Program-made: the position numbers and the translations under genes
Shown here: positions 17,756 through 26,666 of the stretch, in pieces
Layout: the number at the start of each line of letters is the position of its first letter
Numbering within the stretch: the first letter of the stretch is position 1
Assembly: GCF_033845285.1 (NCBI RefSeq)
Contig: NZ_JAWXCX010000001.1
Span: 2,867,495 to 2,931,494, forward strand
Source of the DNA: Marinococcus sp. PL1-022
Lineage (GTDB): Bacteria > Bacillota > Bacilli > Bacillales > Marinococcaceae
Length of the DNA stretch: 64,000 bases
Direction: 5' to 3'
The notes under the pieces: model-generated
What the model saw: the letters and a program-made list of their open reading frames with translations, nothing else
Database searches by the model: none
What the model was told of the DNA's origin: nothing

Positions 17756-19075
17756 TTAACCGCTTTTTTGCTTGTTGTCTGCATTTGTCGTTTCTTTTTC
17801 TCCTTCTACTTCATTCCGGACATACTGACGGTCCAGAATCCGCAGGAACGGGAACCAGATGATAAACACCACGGCCAGGTTAAACAGCTGCAGGACAGCT
17901 CCCTGCCAGGCGTTCCCGGTAGCCAGAAATCCGCTTAAGAAAATCGGGGTGGTCCACGGAACGATGATTCCTGCCGGCTTTGGCACCAGACCGATCGACA
18001 TCGTTACATACGTTATGACTGCAATCACGACCGGAGCCACCAGCCACGGAATCAATACCAATGGATTCATGATGATCGGCAGGCCGAAAATAATCGGTTC
18101 GTTGACGTTAAAGAATCCCGGGGGACCGCCAACCTTGCCGAGCTGCTTCGCCTGTTTGCTGCGTGCGAGCATGAACAGCCAGAGCACAATCGCAAGCGTC
18201 ATACCGGAGCCGCCCATCCCTACAATAAATGTATCAATAAATTGTTTGGTGACAACATTCGGAAGCGCTTCTCCTGCCTGGAACGCCTGAAAGTTCTGGT
18301 CGTTCAGCGCGTACCAGATCGGGTCGAACACGGAGTTAACCAGAATCTGCCCGTGCAGGCCGAAAAACCAGAATATCTGAATCATAAGAACAGCTATGAT
18401 CGTAGCCGGAAGCCCGCTGCCAAGCGCTGTTAATGGCTCCTGTAAAACGGTATAAATAAAGTTCTGGGCAGATTCAAACGGGGTAAGGCTGAACAAAATA
18501 CGGATAGCGAGAAATACCGATAAGGTCAGGGCGATAGGGATCAGCGCACTGAAGGATCTCGAGACCGCGTCCGGAACCCCGGCCGGCATTTTAATTGTCA
18601 GGTTTTTCTGTACGAAGTAGCGGTACAGCTCGGCCGCGAGAAACGCGGTCAGTATACCGACGAACATGCCCTCGGCCCCGAGAGTGGCCGTTGGAATAAC
18701 TCCTTCCACGTCCTCGAAGGTCTGCGGGGTTAAAATGATGAAACCCGCCAGGGCGACCATCCCGCCGTAGAGTGCTTCCACGCCGTACGAGGCAGTTAAT
18801 TTATACCCTATACCGACGATAACAAAAAGCCCCATAATACTGAGCGTTGATGCTGAAGCCGGACCAAGCGCTGCCTGATAGGCTGCATAGGCGTCTTCGC
18901 CAATCAGCTGGTCCAGAAAAGGAAAATTGGCGATAACAACAAAGATGGAACCAAAAATGATTAACGGCAGGGCAATCAAAAACCCGTCGCGCAAAGCCGT
19001 CAGATGACGGTTGTTATTTAGTTTTTCTGCAATCGGCATTAGAATATTTTCCAATACCTCCATAAATCGATTCAT
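17756..19075 (-). CDS. licC: PTS cellobiose/lichenan-type IIC permease
   Basis: A 439-residue membrane component of the lactose/cellobiose PTS family. It starts MNRFMEVLENILMPIAEKLNNNRHL and has about ten hydrophobic segments. The conserved block GFFNVNEPIIFGLPIIMNP lies near residues 325-345 and contains the NEP motif of the sugar site. It carries out sugar translocation, and phosphorylation occurs with IIB. GGGGGG precedes the ATG. It lies 11 bases after the IIB gene in the same operon. Confidence 0.94.
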   Translation of the reverse strand: MNRFMEVLENILMPIAEKLNNNRHLTALRDGFLIALPLIIFGSIFVVIANFPFLDQLIGEDAYAAYQAALGPASASTLSIMGLFVIVGIGYKLTASYGVEALYGGMVALAGFIILTPQTFEDVEGVIPTATLGAEGMFVGILTAFLAAELYRYFVQKNLTIKMPAGVPDAVSRSFSALIPIALTLSVFLAIRILFSLTPFESAQNFIYTVLQEPLTALGSGLPATIIAVLMIQIFWFFGLHGQILVNSVFDPIWYALNDQNFQAFQAGEALPNVVTKQFIDTFIVGMGGSGMTLAIVLWLFMLARSKQAKQLGKVGGPPGFFNVNEPIIFGLPIIMNPLVLIPWLVAPVVIAVITYVTMSIGLVPKPAGIIVPWTTPIFLSGFLATGNAWQGAVLQLFNLAVVFIIWFPFLRILDRQYVRNEVEGEKETTNADNKQKSG

Positions 19076-19086
19076 GTGTCTCCCCC

Positions 19087-19398
19087 CTATTTTTGCTCGT
19101 TTAACAGCTTCATGGCGTGATCAAGTACCGCTTTTCCGTCTACACGTCCGTAAGCAACGGAATCAATAATATCAAGCGGAATTCCCTGCTCGTCGGCTAC
19201 CTTGCCAAATTTTTTCTTCATAAAGCGCATCTGCGGGCCGATCAAAAGTACATCAGCCTTTTTGATTTCTTCCGGTGCTTTATCCTGGGCTGCTGCCCAT
19301 ATTTCCGCCTGGACACCCTGTTCATCGGCTGCTTCTTTCATTTTTGAAACAAGAAGACTTGTCGACATTCCGGCGGAGCATGCTAATAAAATATTCAT
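19087..19398 (-). CDS. licB: PTS lactose/cellobiose-type IIB component
   Basis: This 103-residue protein has the P-loop-like phosphocysteine motif LACSAGMSTSLLV (Cys7), typical of IIB in this family, and the block DVLLIGPQMRFMKKKF. It is the first gene of the operon. GGAGG stands 8 bases before the ATG at 19398. An upstream in-frame start at 19446 lies in the promoter region and is rejected. It receives phosphate from IIA and gives it to the sugar at IIC. Confidence 0.94.
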   Translation of the reverse strand: MNILLACSAGMSTSLLVSKMKEAADEQGVQAEIWAAAQDKAPEEIKKADVLLIGPQMRFMKKKFGKVADEQGIPLDIIDSVAYGRVDGKAVLDHAMKLLNEQK

Positions 19399-19453
19399 TG
19401 ATATTCCTCCAATTAAAATAAAATGATGTGCGGTTGATATATTCAATATAATA

Positions 19454-19467
19454 AAATAGCGCTTTCA
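19454..19467 (-). promoter_or_regulatory. Candidate catabolite-responsive element before the lic operon
   Basis: On the minus strand the 14-mer TGAAAGCGCTATTT matches the first ten positions of the cre consensus TGWAANCGNTNWCA and diverges at the end. It lies 56 bases upstream of the IIB start, near an AT-rich -10-like stretch. CcpA repression of a PTS operon would be expected; binding is not shown. Confidence 0.55.
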
Positions 19468-19581
19468 TAGATAGAGAATGTTCTTCCGTTAGGAAGCGGA
19501 AATGATTTGCACTTCTTTCCTGCTTCTTTTGTGCTACTTTTATAGTATCCCTAATTACGCACTGTAGACTATGCATTTTTT

Positions 19582-19595
19582 CTACAGCGCTTACA
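19582..19595 (-). promoter_or_regulatory. Second candidate cre, upstream of licR
   Basis: The minus-strand 14-mer TGTAAGCGCTGTAG agrees with the cre consensus at all but the last two positions. It lies about 30 bases before the licR ATG, where bound CcpA could block elongation into the activator gene, and about 180 bases upstream of the IIB gene. Confidence 0.5.
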
Positions 19596-19625
19596 TACGT
19601 GTTCACCTTTAAGGGGGGAAGAGAT

Positions 19626-21557
19626 ATGACTACACGGAGCAACAGCATTTTAAGAGAATTAGTTGCGAGCGGCGTCCCGGTGACCGGAAGCTATCTGGCG
19701 TCCTTGCGCCAGGTGTCGAGCCGGACCATCCGGGAGGACATCAAAGGACTTCAGACAACGCTTCAGTCGCACGGGGCAGAAATTGAAGCTATTAAAGGAA
19801 AGGGATACCAGCTGAAAATCATCGACAATGATAAGTTCCGGGCATATGTGAAGGAGTATCTGCAGCCGGCAGCCCCTGATTCCCAGGCTCTTCCCAGCCT
19901 GCCCGAAGAACGGGTTTCGTATCTGATCCAGCGGCTGCTTCTTGCCAGTTCCTTCATCAAGCTGGATGAACTTGCCAATGAGATGTTTGTAAGCCGCTCC
20001 ACAGTACAGAACGATCTGAAAAAGGTAAGGGAGATTTTAAAGGAGTATAATATTGCTCTTGAACGGACCGCCAATGACGGCCTCCATCTCCAGGGGAGCG
20101 AGATGCAGATGCGTTTTTGCATCGCTGAATATATTTTCGACCGGCAGAATGAGCAGCCGCGCCACGATCAGTCGCTGCCTTTTCTTCACCTTTCCGAACA
20201 GGAAAGAAAAAGCATCTGGAACACTATTTTAAGGCAGATTAAAATTCAGCATATTTCTTTATCCGATATTGCCCTGCACAATTTATTTAACCATATTCTG
20301 ATTGCCTATCAGCGCATTCAGGACGAGTACTACGTATCAATGTATCACGCAGAATTTGATGAACTGATACAAAAGCGTGAATACCAGGTAGCCAAAAATA
20401 TCGTTGAAGAAATCAATAAGACCTGGCAGGTGTCGTTTCCGCAGGAAGAAATTGCCTATATTACGCTTCATCTGCTTGGCACCCGACTGTTCGACAACGA
20501 AGATGGCACCGTTGAAACGGTAAGGAACTCTCTCGATACCGATACGTACGATATGGTCACTTTTTTGCTCGCTCATATCGACAAGGAGCTGCATCTGAAG
20601 CTTCAAAACGATCAGGAGCTTATCGTTGCCCTTGCTCTTCATCTGCAGCCGGCCATCAGCCGGTTCCGGTACAATATGAACGTTCGCAATCCTATGCTTG
20701 CCGATATTAAAGCCAACTATCCGCTCGCCTTTGAAGCCGGGGTCGTCGCCGGCATCGCTCTTGAAGAGCATTACGATATCCGTATTGATGAAAATGAAAT
20801 AGGCTACCTGGCTCTTCATATCGGTGCCGCGCTTGAACGCAGTAAAATGGAAACGACGCCTGCCCGATGCCTGATTGTCTGCGCCTCCGGCCGCGGAAGC
20901 GCCCAGCTGCTCTACTACCGGCTCCAGGCCAAATTCGGAAGACGGCTTCACATTCAGGGAACAACAGAATATTACCGTCTGCGGGAGATGAATTTTGATC
21001 ATATCGACGTCATTATCAGCTCGGTCCCGATTTACGATGACCTGCCTGTCCCGGTGCTTCAGGTAAATACGATTCTAAGCGAAACTGACCTTCGCACCAT
21101 CGAGGGCTTTATTTCCAGAGAGCCTGCTGTTCGTACGTATTTACGGGAGTCTCTCGTTTTTTTACACCAGCCTTTTTCCACTACTCGGCAGATACTCACG
21201 TTTTTCGAACGGGAGCTGTCTGCCCGGCACTTAATTGATGATGGTTTTCTCGATTCTGTCCTTGAACGGGAGAATGTGGCTTCGACTGCCTTTGGCAACC
21301 TTGTCGCCATCCCCCATCCGGTCACGCCTAAGACAGAGGAGACCTTTTTAGCCTTTTGTACGCTCGATAAACCTGTTCGCTGGGGGGAACGGCCTGTTCA
21401 ACTGGTGTGCCTGTTGAATGTAAAAAAAGACAGCACCGAAGACCTTCAGGAAATGTACGAGCTGCTCGGGCGAGTGATTGAACAGCCGAAATTAATTCAA
21501 AGGCTGTTAAAAGCAGAAACCGCTGAAGGGTTTCTCCAGCTCCTCGCATCCTCCTGA
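19626..21557 (+). CDS. licR: LicR-type PRD transcriptional activator with EIIB and EIIA domains
   Basis: A 643-residue regulator with the LicR/CelR layout. It has two N-terminal helix-turn-helix regions (about 5-60 and 85-140), PRD1 (about 180-275, with NHILIAYQRI), PRD2 (about 290-395, with LALHLQPAISRF and YLALHIGAALER), a IIB-like domain with Cys in LIVCASGRGSAQ, and a C-terminal IIA domain with His in NLVAIPHPV. PTS proteins phosphorylate these histidines to switch the activator. The ATG at 19626 follows AAGGGGGG. It is divergent from the PTS-glucosidase operon, its probable target. Confidence 0.94.
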   Translation: MTTRSNSILRELVASGVPVTGSYLASLRQVSSRTIREDIKGLQTTLQSHGAEIEAIKGKGYQLKIIDNDKFRAYVKEYLQPAAPDSQALPSLPEERVSYLIQRLLLASSFIKLDELANEMFVSRSTVQNDLKKVREILKEYNIALERTANDGLHLQGSEMQMRFCIAEYIFDRQNEQPRHDQSLPFLHLSEQERKSIWNTILRQIKIQHISLSDIALHNLFNHILIAYQRIQDEYYVSMYHAEFDELIQKREYQVAKNIVEEINKTWQVSFPQEEIAYITLHLLGTRLFDNEDGTVETVRNSLDTDTYDMVTFLLAHIDKELHLKLQNDQELIVALALHLQPAISRFRYNMNVRNPMLADIKANYPLAFEAGVVAGIALEEHYDIRIDENEIGYLALHIGAALERSKMETTPARCLIVCASGRGSAQLLYYRLQAKFGRRLHIQGTTEYYRLREMNFDHIDVIISSVPIYDDLPVPVLQVNTILSETDLRTIEGFISREPAVRTYLRESLVFLHQPFSTTRQILTFFERELSARHLIDDGFLDSVLERENVASTAFGNLVAIPHPVTPKTEETFLAFCTLDKPVRWGERPVQLVCLLNVKKDSTEDLQEMYELLGRVIEQPKLIQRLLKAETAEGFLQLLASS

Positions 21558-21565
21558 TTTGATCA

Positions 21566-21596
21566 GGCAGAGAGAATGAATCCTCTCTGCCTTTTT
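21566..21596 (+). terminator. Terminator after licR
   Basis: A perfect 9-bp stem GGCAGAGAG/CTCTCTGCC with an 8-base loop and a T5 run, 8 bases past the licR stop. Confidence 0.9.
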
Positions 21597-21721
21597 CCTT
21601 CCTGAAAAACGATTTTCGTAAATTATTCACATCCTTTCCTCCTTTTCGAACGTATTCTTTGGTATAAAGGAAGAAGACGTCTATAATTACGTTCTCGTTC
21701 ATATAAAAGGAGGAAAAACCT

Positions 21722-22282
21722 ATGCGCCGTTTAATCGCCTGCTTAGCCGCCGGCTTTCTGCTTTCGCCCGCAGTGGCTGAAGCACATACACACCTCGAAG
21801 GCTCCGATCCTGAAGACGGAGCCACAGTGGAAGCACCCGAAGACATCATGTTTTATTTTGACGGTCCTATTGAAGACTACAACGGGGTTACGGTCAAAGA
21901 TGCAGAAGGAAATGACGTGGAAACCGCTGATGTTTCCATCGAGCCTGAAGACCAATTGAATGTGACAATGGAAGAGCCGCTTGAGGCTGGAGAATACGAA
22001 GCCTCTTTTGATATTGTCAGTGAAGACGGCCATATTATGGAGGACAGCTCTTCCTTTACTGTAGAAGAAGCAGCCGAAGAAGAAGCAGCGACCTCCAACG
22101 ACAACTCCTCTTCTGAAAACAATGCGGAAGGAGCGGAGGAAAACGCCGACGGTGAAACCGAAAGCGCCATTAATGAAGAAGAAGCCGGCTCCGGGTTCGG
22201 CATAACCATTGGAGTGATCGGCCTGGGTCTCGTCGTCGCCATTGTGGCCCTGTTCCTGTTCCGCCTTAAACGCCGGACATGA
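21722..22282 (+). CDS. CopC-domain copper-binding protein with C-terminal membrane anchor
   Basis: A 186-residue secreted protein. Residues 1-21 form a signal peptide ending AEA, so the mature protein begins at His22 (HTHLEGSDP), as needed for the CopC copper site. SEDGHIMED supplies the other conserved His/Asp. The CopC fold spans about 22-115. An acidic Glu/Ala/Asn-rich linker follows, then one membrane segment (about 157-179) and RLKRRT. The stop overlaps the copD start (ATGA). Bacillus subtilis YcnJ has the two domains fused; here they are separate. The likely role is copper uptake or handling. Confidence 0.9.
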   Translation: MRRLIACLAAGFLLSPAVAEAHTHLEGSDPEDGATVEAPEDIMFYFDGPIEDYNGVTVKDAEGNDVETADVSIEPEDQLNVTMEEPLEAGEYEASFDIVSEDGHIMEDSSSFTVEEAAEEEAATSNDNSSSENNAEGAEENADGETESAINEEEAGSGFGITIGVIGLGLVVAIVALFLFRLKRRT

Positions 22283-23370
22283 TTCTTGCAGCAGGTAACG
22301 CTCTGCAGTATTTGTTTTTCGCTGTACTCGCCGGTACGCTTTTGCTTCAGCTTATCCCGGCAACGCACCGGCCGGCTCTTTCCATCCCGTTTTTCGTTCC
22401 TGCAGCCACCGCAGCCCTCCTGCCCGTCGTTTCCTTCGTGCCCATCGCTCAGCTCACACGCACGATAGCTTCGGGCAGGGACATGCCTTTTTTCGGCGCC
22501 CTTGAGCGCATATTGTTCCAGTACGAAGTAGGCCAGAGCTGGGTAGTGCTGTTTGTGCTGAGCTTTTTTCTGCTCGGGATATTTATTCTTTTCTTTCATT
22601 CCACCGGCATGCCGCGCGCTGCCGCCGTCGTCGGCCTCGTTCTTGTCATGGGAAAGATTGGTGCTCTGGGAGCATCCGGCCACGCTGCCAATGCGATTCC
22701 GCTCATCGGCGGAACTCTTCATTTTTTCCATCTGCTTGCCGTGAGTCTTTGGATCGGCACGCTGTTGATGGTCAGCTGGTTTGGTGTTTCCTATAAGCAA
22801 TGGGCTTCTTTTCTGGAGTGGTTCACTCTGATCGCCGTCATGTGTGTCATTATTATCGCCTTTACCGGCATAATTATGGGGCAGCTGCTGACAGACCCAT
22901 TTATCGGTTCATGGGCTCTTCCATACGGAGAAGCTCTCATATGGAAGCATTTGTTTTATATTGTTATCCTTACGTTTGCACTTTTTAACGGAATATTCAT
23001 CCGCAGGCGCCTGCAGCAGGTCACGGATTACAACCCGCGGCAGTGGCTTCGGGCAGAAAGCCTGACCGCCGTACTTATCTTTGTCATTACCGCTTTTATG
23101 ACCGAACAGGAGCCAGGCGGCAGTCTGAATTATGAAAATCCGGCCTTTTTGTTTCATGTGCTCTACCCTGCCTCCATACCGGACAGCGCTTCCTTTCAGC
23201 TGCAGCTGCATCCCATCACCATTTTAAGCGTGCTGTTATCCTTTGGGTTTCTATACCTTATGGTGCAGAGCTTTCATCGCGGACGCTCGCCGTTCAGCGT
23301 TTTCATTCTCGGCTGTATGTTTGTGCTGAGTGCCTACACCGGTCTTGTGTATATTCTCGATTTCGCCTGA
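22279..23370 (+). CDS. CopD-family copper transport membrane protein
   Basis: A 363-residue protein with about eight or nine hydrophobic segments. CopD-domain features include the histidines in GGTLHFFHLLAVSLWIGTL, the block GIIMGQLLTDPFIGSWALPYGEALIWKH and the LFNGIFIRRRLQ loop. CopD works with CopC to move copper across the membrane. Translation is coupled to copC through a 4-base overlap. No copper sensor gene (csoR or ycnK type) is adjacent. A terminator follows at 23387. Confidence 0.88.
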   Translation: MILAAGNALQYLFFAVLAGTLLLQLIPATHRPALSIPFFVPAATAALLPVVSFVPIAQLTRTIASGRDMPFFGALERILFQYEVGQSWVVLFVLSFFLLGIFILFFHSTGMPRAAAVVGLVLVMGKIGALGASGHAANAIPLIGGTLHFFHLLAVSLWIGTLLMVSWFGVSYKQWASFLEWFTLIAVMCVIIIAFTGIIMGQLLTDPFIGSWALPYGEALIWKHLFYIVILTFALFNGIFIRRRLQQVTDYNPRQWLRAESLTAVLIFVITAFMTEQEPGGSLNYENPAFLFHVLYPASIPDSASFQLQLHPITILSVLLSFGFLYLMVQSFHRGRSPFSVFILGCMFVLSAYTGLVYILDFA

Positions 23371-23386
23371 GCAGGCATTCTGCCCA

Positions 23387-23420
23387 AGCGCTCATGGAAA
23401 TGTTCATGAGTGCTTTTTTA
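23387..23420 (+). terminator. Terminator after copD
   Basis: A 10-bp stem AGCGCTCATG/CATGAGTGCT (one G-U pair), an 8-base loop and a T7 run, 16 bases past the copD stop. Confidence 0.88.
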
Positions 23421-23425
23421 TTTTC

Positions 23426-23581
23426 CTATCGATTATTTCCGGGGTTAACCCTGTGACAGCGATCGGCTATCAGATCGCTATTCTTCTGGGCATTACCGGA
23501 GCTGTCGCTCTCAGCGTTATTTTATTTACCCAACTCGGCTGCAAGACGTATTTTAACGAACGCATGCAGCTGAAGGAATAA
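23426..23581 (+). pseudogene. 3' remnant of a FetB/UPF0014-type ABC permease gene
   Basis: This reading frame gives LSIISGVNPVTAIGYQIAIL, then a hydrophobic stretch, then TYFNERMQLKE and a stop. It matches what I know of the C-terminus of the FetB (UPF0014) iron-export permease family: the ISGxNPVxAIxYQI loop, the last membrane segment and the F-N-x-x-x-Q-L tail. Only about 51 codons remain of a protein usually near 250 residues, and they begin right after the copD terminator. No start codon or ribosome binding site fits, and no ATPase partner (fetA) is present. I read it as the residue of a deletion. Confidence 0.7.
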
Positions 23582-23664
23582 CAGGAAGACTCCTTTACCT
23601 GCATGGCAGCGACCGATATTCCTTCAGGCTGCTTTCCTGAAAAGCTTCACTTTTTTTCCATTTA

Positions 23665-23672
23665 TCCGATAT
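23665..23672 (+). promoter_or_regulatory. SigD-like -10 element before the chemoreceptor gene
   Basis: TCCGATAT matches 7 of 8 bases of the sigma-D -10 consensus GCCGATAT and lies 38 bases before the chemoreceptor ATG. The expected TAAA -35 at 15 bases is not there, so the call rests on the -10 box and on the gene class. Confidence 0.45.
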
Positions 23673-23710
23673 GAATAAAAGAAGGTATTCGTTTACATAT
23701 TGGGGAGTGG

Positions 23711-25726
23711 ATGAACGTGAAAGAAAAATTATTACAGCCAAATCTTCGAAAAAAATTACTCATATGGTTTTTAGTGATTGGCCTGCTTCCGGCTGTGGCT
23801 GTCGCTTTTTTTGTCTTTCAGGAAAGCAGCAGTGTCGTAGTGGCCGAAGAAGAAGAAAAACTGACCATGGCATCTGAAGCTGCGGCGAACGAAATGGACC
23901 GCTGGCTCGTCAAACGGCTTGATGAAATTGTACTCGCTGCGGGCACGCAGGATATGAGCAGCGGTGATACCGATACCCGCCTCAGCCTGATGAATCAGAT
24001 CATTGAACGCGATGAGACATTTGAAACCGTCGTATTTACCGGCACAGATGGAATCGTGGAGGCACATACCACCGAAGAAAATATCGGGGAACTCGACCTC
24101 GGCGACAGAGACTATTTTAAGAACGGGATGAACGGCGAGACTACAATCTCCGACGTCCTTAACTCCAACTCTACCGGAAACCGCATCGTAGTCGTGGCGT
24201 CTCCGGTGACCGCCTCCAATGGGGATATCACCGGCGTCATGTCTGCGTCTGTTAATTTTGATGCTTTAATGGAGCGCTATACAGGGGGTGGAGAGGAAAA
24301 CAGTGCTGTACCTATTCTCGTGGACAACCAAAACGTGATTCAGCTTCATCCGCAGGAGGATCTTATCGGCCAGCCGGTGGGCCAGGCTGATATCAGCGGT
24401 GAATGGCAGGGACTGCTTGCCCAGGAGCAGGAGGAAGCCTCCTCCACAACAATCGATAACGGCAGTGAACAATTGCTCGTCTCCGCCTCCCCGGTTCAGG
24501 AAGCAGGATATAAAATTTTCTTTCTGACGCCAATGGAGGAAGTCCTCGCAGCAACAAACAGCCTGAAGTGGACAGTGCTTACCATTATCGGCGTGGCAGC
24601 CCTGCTGATTATTGGTGCTGCCATTCTGATCGCCGGGCGTATTACAAAGCCAATTCGCTTAATCACCGCCCGGGTGAAGCAGGTAGCCGATGATGATTTA
24701 ACCGGTGAGGACATTCGGCTGAATCAGCGGGATGAAATCGGCCAGCTTGCCATGCATTTTAACCGGATGAGCACCAGACTGAAGGAGCTGATTGGCCAGT
24801 TTGATATGAGCTCCCGTCTTCTTCAGGACTCATCTGAACAGCTTCTATCAAATTCCAATAAATCCAGCCGGGCCATTACCGAAGTCAATGCCTCCCTGCA
24901 GCAGGTAGCCTCAGGCTCAGAGCAGCAGTCAGTAAGCATTAAAGAAAGCGCCGGTGCCATGGAGGAAGTCTCCAAAGGCGTCCAGGAAGTGGCGGGCAGT
25001 ACGACCTCTATTTCCGAGCATGCAGCCTCGACGACAGAAAAAGCGAACGGCGGCCTCGTAACGATGAGCGAGGCGCTGGAAAAAATGCGCTCCATCCATA
25101 CCTCCGTCGAACGTTCCAATGAAGTGAACCAGACGCTGAGCGCCCGCTCCCGGGAAATTGAAAACATTTTAAATGTCATCACGGCCATTTCCGAGCAGAC
25201 CAATCTGCTCGCCTTGAACGCTGCTATTGAAGCGGCGAGGGCAGGAGAGCACGGGAAAGGATTTGCTGTCGTCGCCGAAGAAGTCCGCAAGCTTGCCGAG
25301 CAGTCCAGGGATTCTTCCTCCCAGATCGCTTCGATTATTACTACGATTCAAACAGAGATTCAGGACTCCGCCGTCTCCATGGAACAGGTCACCGGCGAGG
25401 TTCAGGATGGCCTGAAGATGACCGGGCAGGCTAAGGCTGCCTTTCAGGAAATTTCAGATTACACGAACGAAGTCAGCTTGCGCCTTGAAGGCGTGGCAGC
25501 AACTTCGGAGCAAATGGCGGCAAGCTCTCAGGAAATCACTGCCTCCTTCGACGAGATTTCGGCAATTTCTGAACACAATGCCGGCACCTCCCAAAACGTA
25601 GCCTCAGCCTCGGAAACGCAGCTTCACGCGGTAGAAGAAATCGACGCTCTCGCAGAAGCGCTGAATATGATGGCCAGGGAATTGAATACTATCGTTTCCC
25701 ATTTCCACACGGAAGAAGACCAGTAA
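23711..25726 (+). CDS. Methyl-accepting chemotaxis protein with dCache sensor
   Basis: A 671-residue chemoreceptor. Transmembrane segment 1 is about 15-37. The extracellular dCache-like sensor spans about 40-275 ([24 protein letters not shown]). Transmembrane segment 2 is about 281-303, followed by HAMP (about 304-358). The coiled-coil signalling domain has the conserved hairpin tip around [21 protein letters not shown] near residue 500. It would report a small ligand to CheA/CheW at the pole. The receptor lacks a C-terminal CheR-docking pentapeptide. A GTG two codons downstream is an alternative start. The ligand is unknown. Confidence 0.95.
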   Translation: MNVKEKLLQPNLRKKLLIWFLVIGLLPAVAVAFFVFQESSSVVVAEEEEKLTMASEAAANEMDRWLVKRLDEIVLAAGTQDMSSGDTDTRLSLMNQIIERDETFETVVFTGTDGIVEAHTTEENIGELDLGDRDYFKNGMNGETTISDVLNSNSTGNRIVVVASPVTASNGDITGVMSASVNFDALMERYTGGGEENSAVPILVDNQNVIQLHPQEDLIGQPVGQADISGEWQGLLAQEQEEASSTTIDNGSEQLLVSASPVQEAGYKIFFLTPMEEVLAATNSLKWTVLTIIGVAALLIIGAAILIAGRITKPIRLITARVKQVADDDLTGEDIRLNQRDEIGQLAMHFNRMSTRLKELIGQFDMSSRLLQDSSEQLLSNSNKSSRAITEVNASLQQVASGSEQQSVSIKESAGAMEEVSKGVQEVAGSTTSISEHAASTTEKANGGLVTMSEALEKMRSIHTSVERSNEVNQTLSARSREIENILNVITAISEQTNLLALNAAIEAARAGEHGKGFAVVAEEVRKLAEQSRDSSSQIASIITTIQTEIQDSAVSMEQVTGEVQDGLKMTGQAKAAFQEISDYTNEVSLRLEGVAATSEQMAASSQEITASFDEISAISEHNAGTSQNVASASETQLHAVEEIDALAEALNMMARELNTIVSHFHTEEDQ

Positions 25727-25738
25727 AACAGCACAAAG

Positions 25739-25770
25739 ATCCCGGCTCGATACGAGAGCCGGGATTATTT
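25739..25770. terminator. Bidirectional terminator, chemoreceptor / TauE
   Basis: A 10-bp stem ATCCCGGCTC/GAGCCGGGAT with a 7-base loop, followed by TATTTTTA on the plus strand and by a weaker CTTTG tract on the minus strand. Confidence 0.82.
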
Positions 25771-26568
25771 TTATGAGCTTCCGAAAATCAGTCTTAATGA
25801 AACGATGACGAGGCTGATGGCCAGCACACGCAGAATAATAGCTCCCGGCAGCTTCGCCGCAAGCGCAGAACCAATCTGGCCGCCTACTACAGCCCCAATC
25901 GCGAGCCAGAGCACGCTATCCCACTGAACGTGGCCGAACCAGGCATGCGCCGCCGTTCCGACCGCAGCCGACAGCACCATCAAAAACATCGAGGTCGCCG
26001 TCGCAATATGGGGCGGGAAAGCAAGCAGCATCACCATGGTCGGCACCATGACAGAGCCTCCCCCAACACCAAACGACGTTGAAATAACGCCGACAGCCAG
26101 CGCAATCGACAGGCCAATCCACCGATTGTATGAGTACTCATATGTATGGCCGGTAAGATCTGTAAATGTCCGCCTGGTGGTCGGTCTGCCGGCACTTTGC
26201 TGTTTGTTTTTCGGCCGGAACAAAAGGAACAGGGCCATGCAGAATAAAAAGATGCCAAAGGCGGTATAAAATGTATCCGTATCAAAAAACTGGGTCAGCC
26301 ACGCGCCAAAGACTGCACCCGGCATCATGGCAAGCGCAAAATAGATGCCGCTTTTATAATCAATCCGTTTTTGCTTCGAATACGTCCACGTGCTTGAAAT
26401 AGCGGTAAACAAAAGAACAGCCATCGAGGTTCCTGCAATATCCGAGGCTGGCATCGGAAAAAAAAGCGCGAGGATCGGCACAATAATAAACGCCCCGCCG
26501 AGGCCGACCAGCGAACCGCACGCAGCGGCAAAGATGCCTGTAAGCAGCAGTAAAACAGCTTCTGTCAT
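25771..26568 (-). CDS. TauE/SafE-family anion exporter
   Basis: A 265-residue membrane protein with about eight hydrophobic segments. It has the two glycine-rich family repeats, GSLVGLGGAFIIVPIL near the N-terminus and STSFGVGGGSVMVPTMVML in the middle. Members export sulfite, sulfoacetate or related anions; the substrate here is not known. The segment from about 104 to 140 is a basic, Thr/Arg-rich cytoplasmic loop. It is a single gene, with GAGGA before the ATG. Confidence 0.87.
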   Translation of the reverse strand: MTEAVLLLLTGIFAAACGSLVGLGGAFIIVPILALFFPMPASDIAGTSMAVLLFTAISSTWTYSKQKRIDYKSGIYFALAMMPGAVFGAWLTQFFDTDTFYTAFGIFLFCMALFLLFRPKNKQQSAGRPTTRRTFTDLTGHTYEYSYNRWIGLSIALAVGVISTSFGVGGGSVMVPTMVMLLAFPPHIATATSMFLMVLSAAVGTAAHAWFGHVQWDSVLWLAIGAVVGGQIGSALAAKLPGAIILRVLAISLVIVSLRLIFGSS

Positions 26569-26624
26569 TTCCAGTCCTCTTTTCTTCTATGTAATCCATC
26601 ACCATTTTAGCATGAACAGCTATT

Positions 26625-26655
26625 AAAAAAAGCCGGCCTGAACAGCCGGCCGGCT
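26625..26655 (-). terminator. Terminator after the DJ-1/PfpI gene
   Basis: On the minus strand AGCCGGCC and GGCCGGCT form an 8-bp stem with a 9-base loop, followed by a T7 run. Confidence 0.85.
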
Positions 26656-26666
26656 CGAACCCCGTC

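Noticed and set aside
19398-19560. Sigma-54 (-12/-24) promoter for the PTS operon
   Set aside because: Some PRD-regulated operons use sigma-54, but no TGGCAC-N5-TTGC sequence occurs upstream of the IIB gene.
21877-22800. Minus-strand open frame (307 codons) across copC and copD
   Set aside because: Lies opposite two well-supported, overlapping genes; the product is low-complexity Ser/Arg/Lys-rich.
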